Source: Nakamurella multipartita DSM 44233 (GTDB lineage: Bacteria; Actinomycetota; Actinomycetes; Mycobacteriales; Nakamurellaceae). From it: DNA of 64,000 nt. The notes below the pieces were generated by a model, which saw only the letters and a list, made by a program, of their open reading frames with translations, was not told where the DNA came from and did no database searches. The stretch covers positions 4,464,001 to 4,528,000 of the forward strand of contig NC_013235.1 in NCBI RefSeq assembly GCF_000024365.1. The letters are read 5' to 3'. Both the position numbers and the translations under genes were made by a program. The first letter of the stretch is position 1; each line of letters begins with the position of its first letter. Of the stretch, positions 21,443 through 28,521 are shown piece after piece.

Positions 21443-22381
21443 TCAGCCCACCGCGAGGGTGGGGGCCTGCGCCTGGGCCTTCTCGCCGAAGCCGTACTGG
21501 CCCTGCCCGCCGCCGTTCTGCTCGACCAGGGCGAGCACGGTGGCGATCCGGCCGGTGTCGGAATCGACGTTGTCCACCGTGCTGACGGTGCCGCTCATGG
21601 CCGTGTCGCCGCGGATGACCCCGACCGTGCCGGTCGACTCGTCCGACCCGGAACGGCCGGCCACCACCACTCCGGTGGCGGTCTGCGCCAGCTGAGTGGC
21701 GAACGAGGCGACGGCGCCGGCCTTGTCGGCCTCCGACCCGCCGGTCACCTCCGCACCGGTCAGCACGATCACCGACTGCCCGGCGGCCGGGGTCCCGGTG
21801 ACGGTGATGAACCCGGCCGACTGCAGCGCCGCCAGCACGGCCGCACCCTGTTCGGCGCTGGCCTTGGGGGCGCCGCCGGCCGGGGCGAGCAGCACCGAGG
21901 ACAGCAGGCCGCCGGCGACCGCACCGGCCTGCGGCACCTCGGGCAGCTGCACCCCGGTCGGCAGGGTGGTGGTCGCGATCTGCCGCAGCTCATCGGCCCG
22001 CAGCGGGTCGCTGAAATCGTTGGTCAGCTGGATCTGCCCGGTGACGGTGGCTCCGGCCCGGTTCAGCAGCGACAGCAGCGCATCCCGGTCGTTGGGGTCG
22101 GCCGCGGCCGTGGTCACCAGCACCACGTTGGTGCTGGGCAGGGTGCCGCGCACGGTGAGCGCGCCGACCGATCCGGCGAACTTCTCGTCGGCCGCGACCC
22201 GGGCGGTGAGGTCCTCATTGGTCGAGGCGAGCTCGCCCTGCTGGCTGGACAGCGAGGCGTTGTCGTCGCGCAACCCCTCCAGCAGCGGTGACTGGATCTT
22301 GGTGGCGCCGAGCACGATACCCAGGGCCAATGCGAGGAACACCGCCGCGAGCGAGACGATGTGGTAGCGCATCGAGATCAT
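21443..22381 (-). CDS. mctB: Copper transporter MctB / SteB-type protein
   Basis: 312-residue membrane-anchored protein of the MctB family. In M. tuberculosis Rv1698 (MctB) limits copper accumulation; in Corynebacterium the orthologue SteB works with SteA in cell-envelope and division processes. The N-terminus has a single membrane helix (YHIVSLAAVFLALALGIVLG, residues 6-25), followed by a coiled-coil stretch (SLSSQQGELASTNEDLTARV) and a large extracytoplasmic domain of alternating strands and helices. ATG 22381 overlaps the steA stop by 4 nt. A palindrome that probably terminated this transcript lies 52 bp downstream and is now split by the IS. Confidence 0.88.
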   Translation of the reverse strand: MISMRYHIVSLAAVFLALALGIVLGATKIQSPLLEGLRDDNASLSSQQGELASTNEDLTARVAADEKFAGSVGALTVRGTLPSTNVVLVTTAAADPNDRDALLSLLNRAGATVTGQIQLTNDFSDPLRADELRQIATTTLPTGVQLPEVPQAGAVAGGLLSSVLLAPAGGAPKASAEQGAAVLAALQSAGFITVTGTPAAGQSVIVLTGAEVTGGSEADKAGAVASFATQLAQTATGVVVAGRSGSDESTGTVGVIRGDTAMSGTVSTVDNVDSDTGRIATVLALVEQNGGGQGQYGFGEKAQAQAPTLAVG

Positions 22382-23550
22382 GCGAACAGTCCCCTGACCC
22401 ACTCGACCAGCTGGTTCCACCAGTCGCGGACCAGGTCCGCGTACACGCCGCCGACGTCGGCGACCATCAGGGCGGTCGCCATCGCCACGGCGGCCGCGAC
22501 CACCAGCATCAGCACGACCCACCAGGAGATGCGCGACTTGTACAGGGACGCGACGACGGGCGACTCGACCACCTTGTTGGCCACCCGCATGCGGACCAGG
22601 AAGGTCGAGGCGGTCGAGCCCCGGCCCCGGTCGAGCAGGTCGACCAGGGTGGCCTGCAGGCCGACGGTGACGATCATCGACGCGCCGCGGCCGTCCACCA
22701 GCAGCAGGGCCAGATCCTCCGACGAGCCGGTGGCCGGGAAGGTGACCGCTCCGACGGCGAGGTCCTGCAGCCGTTCCAGGCCGGGGGCGTGCCCGTCGGT
22801 GTGCGCGGGGATGACGACCTCGGCCCCGCATCGCAGCGTCTCCGAGTCGATGTGCTCGGGGTTGCCGATGATCAGCGCGGGCTTGTAGCCGGCGGCGCGC
22901 AGGGCGTCGGCGCCGCCGTCGACGCCGACCAGCACCGGCCGGAAATCGGAGATGTACTTCTTGAGCGACTTGAGCTGCTTGGGGGTGTCCGCGGAGCCGG
23001 CGACCAGCAGCACCTGCCGGCCCTCCAACTCGGTGGCCACCTCGGGGATGCCGACCCCGTCGAGCAGCAGGGTGCGCTCCCGCTTCATGTACTCGATGGC
23101 GTTGGCGGCGAAGGCCTCGAGTTGGGCCGACATGCCGGTCTTGGCCTCGATCAGCAGGTCGGCGATCGACTCCCGAGTCTGCTCGGTGCCCTGCGCGATC
23201 ACGTCGTCGCCGATGTAGACGGACCCGCCGTCGACCCGGATCTTCGCCCCGTCCTTGACCTTGGCGAACACGCCGTCGCCCACCCCGTCGACGAGCAGGA
23301 CGTCGGAGGCGACCAGGATCTCCGGACCCAGGTTGGGGAACCGGCCGGAGATGGACTGGGCTGCGTTGATCACCCCGGTGACGCCCGCCTTGACCAGGGC
23401 GTCCGCGGTCGCCCGGTCGATGTCGACCTGGTCGATGACGACGATGTCCTTGTGGCCCACCCGATCGAGCAGCGCCTCGCTGCGACGGGACACGCGCGCC
23501 ACTCCTGTGACACCCGGCAACGCGCGTGACTGACGTGACAAGAGCTTCAT
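22378..23550 (-). CDS. steA: SteA-type cytokinetic ring / thiamin-pyrophosphokinase-like protein
   Basis: 390-residue protein corresponding to Rv1697 and to C. glutamicum SteA, which was named for a role at the division site. The N-terminal part (GVARVSRRSEALLDRVGHKDIVVIDQVDIDRATADALV) and the central region with VLVGVDGGADALRAAGYKPALIIGN resemble the thiamin pyrophosphokinase fold but catalytic activity is not established. A single membrane helix lies near the C-terminus (WVVLMLVVAAAVAMATALMVADV), with the short tail outside or at the membrane. ATG 23550 is the start; upstream frame lacks similarity. Overlap with mctB suggests the two products act together. Confidence 0.87.
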   Translation of the reverse strand: MKLLSRQSRALPGVTGVARVSRRSEALLDRVGHKDIVVIDQVDIDRATADALVKAGVTGVINAAQSISGRFPNLGPEILVASDVLLVDGVGDGVFAKVKDGAKIRVDGGSVYIGDDVIAQGTEQTRESIADLLIEAKTGMSAQLEAFAANAIEYMKRERTLLLDGVGIPEVATELEGRQVLLVAGSADTPKQLKSLKKYISDFRPVLVGVDGGADALRAAGYKPALIIGNPEHIDSETLRCGAEVVIPAHTDGHAPGLERLQDLAVGAVTFPATGSSEDLALLLVDGRGASMIVTVGLQATLVDLLDRGRGSTASTFLVRMRVANKVVESPVVASLYKSRISWWVVLMLVVAAAVAMATALMVADVGGVYADLVRDWWNQLVEWVRGLFA

Positions 23551-23632
23551 GCTCCGATCGTGGCAGCCAAGTGGGTGATCAGGCGGTAACCACTCCCCCG
23601 TGTCGCTTGACTTTGCGAAAGTGAGACCCCTC

Positions 23633-25399
23633 TCAGCCCGCCCGGCGCAAGGGGGTGGTGCCGGTCGCACCCTTGGCCGCGGCGAGCAGGTCCCGGGCGT
23701 GCGCCCGGGCGGCGGGGCCGTTCGTCCCGCCCAGCATCCGGGCCAGCTCCCGTTCGCGTTCGCGTCCGGTGACCAGCCGCACGTTCGAGGTGCCGATCCG
23801 GCCGGAGGAGTCGGCGTCGACGATGTAGTGACGATCGGCGTGGGCGGCCACCTGAGCCAGGTGGGTCACGACGATGACCTGGTGGGTCCGGGCCAGCGCG
23901 GCCAGCCGCTCCCCGATCTCGGTCGCGGCCCGGCCGCCGACCCCGGCGTCGACCTCGTCGAAGACCATGGTCGAGACCGGATCGGAGTCGGCCAGCACCA
24001 CCTCCAGGGCCAGCATCACCCGGGACAGCTCGCCACCCGAGGCGCCCTTGGCGATCGGCAGTTCGGGGGCACCGGCGTGCGCGACCATGACGATCTCCAC
24101 CTGGTCCACCCCGTCTGGGCCGGCCAGCAGCCAGCTGTGGTCGACCGGCACCGCCTGCGGGTCGTGCGGGTCGGCCGCCTGCTGGCTGACCCGCACCCGG
24201 ACGGTGGCCCGGGCCATGGCCAGGGAGGCCAGCTCGGCCGTGACCAGGCGACCCAGCCGCTCGGCCGCCGCGGACCGCTCGCCGGACAGCCGCGCGGCCA
24301 ACCGGCCCAACTCGCCGCGCACCTCGTCGAGGTCGGCCTGCATCCGGGCCAGCCGGTCGTCGGAGGAATCCAGCTCGAGCAGCTCCTGGCCGGCCGACCG
24401 AGCCCAGGCGCAGACGGCGTCGACGTCGTCGCCGTAGCGGCGGGTCAGCGCCCGCAGGGTCGCCTGCCGCTCGAGCACCTGGGTCAGCCGGCCCGGCTCG
24501 TCGTCCAGCCCGGAGAGGAAGACTGACAGCTCGGATCCGACATCGGCCAGGACCAGCGCGGCCTGCTGCAGCTGACCACCCAGTTCGGCCAACCGCGGAT
24601 CCTCCGCCGTGTCCAGCAGATGCTGGGCGCCGTGCACCAGGGCCAGCGCGGCCGGTGCGGCGGCCGCGTCCTCCGACCCGGTCAGCGACTCGTGAGCACC
24701 CGCCGCCGCCGCCCGCAGCCCGTCCAGGTTCTGCAGCCGGCGCACCTCCTCGACCAGGTCCCGATCCTCGCCGGGCACCGGCGCGGCCGCCTCGATCTCG
24801 GCCAGGCCGATGCGCAACAGCTGCTCGCGCTGGGCCCGCTCCCGGGCCCGGGCCCGCCGGTCGGCCAGATCGGCGGCCATCCGGTGCCAGCGGCTGCGTA
24901 GCTCGCGATACCGACCGACCTGCGCGGTGAGCCCGGCGAAGCGGTCCAGGACGGCCCGCTGCGGGCCCGGTCGCAGCAACGAGATGGCCTCGGACTGGCC
25001 GTGCACGGCGATGAGCGGCTCGGCCAGCTCGGCCAGCGTGGCCAGCGGCACGGACCGGCCGCCGACGTGCGCGCGGGATCGGCCGTCGGTGCCCACGGAA
25101 CGGGCGGCGATCAGCGTGCCGTCCTCGTCGAAGCGGCCGCCGACCGAGGACACCAGTTCCTGGGCGGGAGACTCGCTCTCGCCGTCGGGCGGCGACCAGC
25201 GGACCTCGACGGTGGCCCGCTCGGCCCCGGCCCGGACCTTGCTGGCGTCACCCCGGCGCCCGCCGATCAGGCCGAGCGCGGTGACCACCATCGTCTTGCC
25301 CGCACCCGTCTCACCGGTCACGACGGTGAAGCCACGATCGGGCTCGATCAACGCCTCGTCGATCACCCCGAGGTCGGCAATCCGCAGCTCTTGCAACAT
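23633..25399 (-). CDS. recN: DNA repair protein RecN
   Basis: SMC-like ATPase that acts early in double-strand-break repair; 588 residues. Walker A (TGETGAGKTMVV) is near residue 30 and the Walker B/signature region SGGELSRVMLALEVVL...MVFDEVDAGVGGRAA is near residue 470-510, separated by a long coiled-coil arm. The C-terminal VIVVTHLAQVAAHADRHY block is typical. ATG 25399 starts the conserved LQELRIADLGVIDEA. In E. coli recN is LexA-controlled; the upstream 56 nt contain GAACGTCCGTAC and a similar GAACAT-rich stretch that might include an SOS box, but I cannot confirm an operator. Confidence 0.95.
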   Translation of the reverse strand: MLQELRIADLGVIDEALIEPDRGFTVVTGETGAGKTMVVTALGLIGGRRGDASKVRAGAERATVEVRWSPPDGESESPAQELVSSVGGRFDEDGTLIAARSVGTDGRSRAHVGGRSVPLATLAELAEPLIAVHGQSEAISLLRPGPQRAVLDRFAGLTAQVGRYRELRSRWHRMAADLADRRARARERAQREQLLRIGLAEIEAAAPVPGEDRDLVEEVRRLQNLDGLRAAAAGAHESLTGSEDAAAAPAALALVHGAQHLLDTAEDPRLAELGGQLQQAALVLADVGSELSVFLSGLDDEPGRLTQVLERQATLRALTRRYGDDVDAVCAWARSAGQELLELDSSDDRLARMQADLDEVRGELGRLAARLSGERSAAAERLGRLVTAELASLAMARATVRVRVSQQAADPHDPQAVPVDHSWLLAGPDGVDQVEIVMVAHAGAPELPIAKGASGGELSRVMLALEVVLADSDPVSTMVFDEVDAGVGGRAATEIGERLAALARTHQVIVVTHLAQVAAHADRHYIVDADSSGRIGTSNVRLVTGRERERELARMLGGTNGPAARAHARDLLAAAKGATGTTPLRRAG

Positions 25400-25454
25400 A
25401 CGTTCGACGATAGCGGATTCGAACGTCCGTACGGAAGTACCTATGTTCGAAAAA

Positions 25455-26345
25455 TCAGTGCCGCTGGTCGCGCCAACCGTGCACGGGCAGCTTGAACTTG
25501 CGGACGAGCCGGTCGGTGAAGGTTTGATCGCCCAGCCGGACCAGGGTGACCGGCTTCTCGCCCTTGCAGATGTGGGCGCGGGAACCGGGGGGAATCTCCT
25601 GGGTACGGCGCCCGTCGCAGACCAGGATCGCGCTGGGACCGGCCGGGTCGATGTGCACGGTGACCGTCGATTCCGGCGAGACCACCAGCGAGCGGGCGAA
25701 CAGGGCGTGCGCGTTGGACGGGGCGACCAGCAGTGCGTCCACCCCGGGCCAGAGCACCGGACCGCCGGCGGAGAAGGTGTAGGCGGTGGACCCGGTCGGC
25801 GTCGCGCACAGCACGCCGTCGCAGCCGTAGGCCGAGACCCCGTGCCCGTCGACCTCCACGACGACGTCGAGAATCCGCTCCCGGGTGACCTTCTCGACGC
25901 TGATCTCGTTCAGCGCCCAGCCGCCGGCGATGTATTGCCCCTCGTGTTCGACCCGCACCTGGACGGTCATCCGCGAGGACACCCGGTAGCGCTGGTCGAC
26001 GATGGCCTGCAGGGCGGCGTCGACATGGTCCACGTCGACCTCGGTCAGGAACCCGACCCGGCCCAGGTTGATGCCCAGGATCGGCGCGGACAGCGGGCGG
26101 GCCCGTTCTGCGGCCCGCAGCAGCGTGCCGTCGCCGCCGATCGCCAGCACCATCTCCACGGAGCCGGCGGCGCCCTCGTCGTCGTCGGTCGGCTCGAAGC
26201 GGTTCAGACCCAGCTCGCGGCTCTCGTCGGTCGAGGCGAGCAGGTCGATCCCGGCCTCGGCCAGGGTGGCCGCGACTTTGCGCGCAGTGATGTCGACATC
26301 GGGGCGCCCGGTGTGGGCGACCAGCAGCATCCGCCGTTGCGTCAT
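25455..26345 (-). CDS. nadK: NAD kinase
   Basis: Phosphorylates NAD to NADP; 296 residues, typical length. The GGDGTLLRAAER motif supplies the catalytic Asp, and the NLGRVGFLTEV block, the ALNEISVEK segment (NE/D diphosphate-binding pair) and PTGSTAYTFSAGGP are all present. ATG 26345 overlaps the tlyA stop by 4 nt; longer in-frame extension is a shadow of tlyA. The tlyA-nadK-recN order is conserved across actinobacteria (Rv1694-Rv1696). Confidence 0.96.
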   Translation of the reverse strand: MTQRRMLLVAHTGRPDVDITARKVAATLAEAGIDLLASTDESRELGLNRFEPTDDDEGAAGSVEMVLAIGGDGTLLRAAERARPLSAPILGINLGRVGFLTEVDVDHVDAALQAIVDQRYRVSSRMTVQVRVEHEGQYIAGGWALNEISVEKVTRERILDVVVEVDGHGVSAYGCDGVLCATPTGSTAYTFSAGGPVLWPGVDALLVAPSNAHALFARSLVVSPESTVTVHIDPAGPSAILVCDGRRTQEIPPGSRAHICKGEKPVTLVRLGDQTFTDRLVRKFKLPVHGWRDQRH

Positions 26346-27160
26346 GCCGGTCCCTCCCCCACTGCCGTCGCGATCAGCTCGGCGCAGCGGCCGTCGGCGA
26401 ACGGATCCTCGACCGCCGTGTCGCGTCGCAGATGCACGAAGAACTCCACATTCCCGCTCGGTCCGGGCAGCGGCGAGGCGACCACGCCGGCCATGCCCCA
26501 CCCCAGTAGACCAGCCGCCTGCACGACCGTCGCCACCGCCTCCGCGCGCAGCGCCCGATCGCGGACGACTCCGCCGGCACCGAGCCGCTCCTTGCCGACC
26601 TCGAACTGCGGCTTGACCATGGGGATCAGGTCGGCGTCCGGGTGCGCGCAGGCGATCAGCGCGGGCAGCACCAGGGTCAGCGAGATGAAGGACAGGTCGG
26701 CCACCACCAGGTCGACCGGGCCGCCGATGGCCTCGGGGGTGAGGTGACGGATGTTGGTGCGGTCGTGCACGTGCACCCGCTCATCGCTCTGCAGGGCCCA
26801 GACCAGCAGCCCGTAGCCGACGTCGACGGCGACCACCTCACGGGCTCCGCGCCGCAGCAGCACGTCGGTGAAGCCGCCGGTGGAGGCCCCGGCGTCCAGG
26901 CAGCGCCGACCGTCGACGACGACGTCGGTGAACGCGTCCAGCGCACCGATGAGCTTGTGCGCACCCCGGGAGGCCCACCGCGGGTCCAGATCGGCGTCAC
27001 GAACGAGCAGCGCGACCGCCGGGTCGACCGCGGTGGACGGCTTGGTGGCGACCTGACCGGCGACCAGCACCCGGCCGGCGGCGATGAATTCGGCGGCCTC
27101 GGCGCGGGAACGGGCGTGGCCGCGCCGCACCAGTTCCGCGTCCAGCCGGCTCCTACGCAC
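26342..27160 (-). CDS. tlyA: rRNA 2'-O-methyltransferase TlyA
   Basis: 272-residue enzyme that methylates ribose 2'-OH groups in 16S and 23S rRNA; in mycobacteria loss gives capreomycin resistance. The N-terminal S4 domain (RLDAELVRRGHARSRAEAAEFI) is followed by a Rossmann methyltransferase domain with the SAM motif CLDAGASTGGFTDVLLRRGA. The catalytic set Lys (RGAHKLIGALDAF), Asp (VVADLSFIS), Lys (MVKPQFEVGKE) and Glu (GNVEFFVHLR) is complete. The start is GTG 27160, overlapping the small upstream gene by 8 nt. Older 'hemolysin' naming for this family should be disregarded here. Confidence 0.94.
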   Translation of the reverse strand: MRRSRLDAELVRRGHARSRAEAAEFIAAGRVLVAGQVATKPSTAVDPAVALLVRDADLDPRWASRGAHKLIGALDAFTDVVVDGRRCLDAGASTGGFTDVLLRRGAREVVAVDVGYGLLVWALQSDERVHVHDRTNIRHLTPEAIGGPVDLVVADLSFISLTLVLPALIACAHPDADLIPMVKPQFEVGKERLGAGGVVRDRALRAEAVATVVQAAGLLGWGMAGVVASPLPGPSGNVEFFVHLRRDTAVEDPFADGRCAELIATAVGEGPA

Positions 27161-27383
27161 CCGGCCGTCCGGGGACCGGCCGGCCGTGCGGCTGCCCGGG
27201 CGTCTCCGCCGTGCGGGCCAGCGCCTGCGCGAGCGACTCGTGGATCCGCTGGTAGCCGGCCACCTGGTCGTGGGTCGTCAGCTGGTCCAGCCCGGCCAAC
27301 TCGGCCTGGGCCTGTTCGAGCAGGCCGTCGACCTGCCCACCGGGATTCGGGTTCGGGTTCGGGGTGGGGTGGGCCTGGTTCAC
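27153..27383 (-). CDS. Small conserved protein between HAD phosphatase and tlyA
   Basis: 76-residue hydrophilic protein of unknown function. An Asn-Pro repeat (NPNPNPGG, residues 10-17) precedes a helical core (DGLLEQAQAELAGLDQLTTH...YQRIHESLAQALA) and a Pro/Gly/Arg-rich tail. It is in the same place as Rv1693 of M. tuberculosis, so it is kept as a gene. The start is GTG 27383 and the stop overlaps tlyA by 8 nt. Size and helix pattern suggest a small dimerising protein, but nothing identifies a partner. Confidence 0.75.
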   Translation of the reverse strand: MNQAHPTPNPNPNPGGQVDGLLEQAQAELAGLDQLTTHDQVAGYQRIHESLAQALARTAETPGQPHGRPVPGRPGA

Positions 27384-27420
27384 CGTGGTGTCCTCCCGGC
27401 GGTTGCGGGTGTGCGGGCGG

Positions 27421-28521
27421 TCAGTCGAGCGAGTCGGTGAATGCCCGCTGGCCAGATTGGGTCGGTCGAATCGGGATGCCGCACCGGGTCAGTGCGGCCG
27501 CGGCGAGCGCGTCGTGCGGCCGGACGGCGGTGAGGCCGGACGCCCAGGCGGCTGCCGTGAGCAGCGCCAGGGCCCGCAGGGCGGCACCGTCGGAGACGGC
27601 CGCGGGGCCCGGTTCCGAGCTGGGTTCGGCGTCTGCGGCCGAGCTGAGGACCAGACCGGAGGAGTCGGTGCCGACCGTCCACTCCCGGCTGCTCCGGGGT
27701 GATCCCGGGCCGGGAATGCGGACCGCCCGGTCCTCCTCGACCAACCCGCGCATGTCGAAGGCCACGTAGGTCGGCCGCTGGCCGGGGTCGGCGGCGAGCA
27801 GGTCGGAGGCGGTCGAGACGCCGGTGAGCACCATCAGGCTCGGCGTGGACGCGCCCACCGCGCAGGCGATGTCGGTGTCCAGCCGGTCCCCGACGACCAG
27901 CGGGCGGGTGCTGCCAACGAGCCGGACGGCGGCGTCGAGCAGCGGGCGTTCGGGCTTGCCGGCCACCCGCGGGTGCAGGCCGGTGGCCGCGACCAGGGCG
28001 GCCACCATCGAGCCGTTGCCGGGGAGCATGCCCCGGTCCGTCGGCAGGGTGCTGTCCACGTTGCAGGCGACCCAATCGGCCCCGGCCCGCAACGCGATGC
28101 ACCCCTCGGCCAGGTTGCGCCAACCGGTGTCGGGCGAATGGCCCTGCACCACGGCCACCGGCTCGTCCTCGGCCAGCCGGACCGGTTGCAGACCGGCCTG
28201 CCGGACCGACTCCTCCAGCCAGGGCGCCCCGATGACCAGCACCTTCGCGCCGGCCGGATGCCGGTCGGCGAGCATGACGGCGGCCGCCTGCGGGGAGGTC
28301 AACACGTCGTCGGCCTCGGCGGCAACGCCCATCGAGGTCAGCGCGGCCGCCACCTCGGCCGGCGGGCGGGAGGCGTTGTTGGTGACGAAGACGGACCGCG
28401 CCCCGAGCACCCCGGCCCGGACCAGCGCCGGAGCCACGTGGTCGATGGGCTGCCCGCCCAGGTACACGGTGCCGTCCAGGTCGAGCAGCAGTGCATCGTG
28501 GGCCTGCGCCAGGATGGTCAT
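27421..28521 (-). CDS. HAD-superfamily (class IIA) phosphatase, glycerol-phosphate phosphatase type
   Basis: 366-residue HAD-IIA hydrolase. Motif I is LLLDLDGTVYLGG (nucleophile and acid Asp residues), motif II SVFVTNNASRP, motif III in AGKPERPLLDAA (Lys), and motif IV VVGDRLDTDIACA. The cap domain is of the C2a type. The syntenic M. tuberculosis Rv1692 is a glycerol-3-phosphate phosphatase, so phospholipid polar-head recycling is a reasonable role here. About 90 residues after the HAD core form a separate C-terminal domain, as in Rv1692. ATG 28521 overlaps the TPR gene stop by 4 nt. Confidence 0.88.
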   Translation of the reverse strand: MTILAQAHDALLLDLDGTVYLGGQPIDHVAPALVRAGVLGARSVFVTNNASRPPAEVAAALTSMGVAAEADDVLTSPQAAAVMLADRHPAGAKVLVIGAPWLEESVRQAGLQPVRLAEDEPVAVVQGHSPDTGWRNLAEGCIALRAGADWVACNVDSTLPTDRGMLPGNGSMVAALVAATGLHPRVAGKPERPLLDAAVRLVGSTRPLVVGDRLDTDIACAVGASTPSLMVLTGVSTASDLLAADPGQRPTYVAFDMRGLVEEDRAVRIPGPGSPRSSREWTVGTDSSGLVLSSAADAEPSSEPGPAAVSDGAALRALALLTAAAWASGLTAVRPHDALAAAALTRCGIPIRPTQSGQRAFTDSLD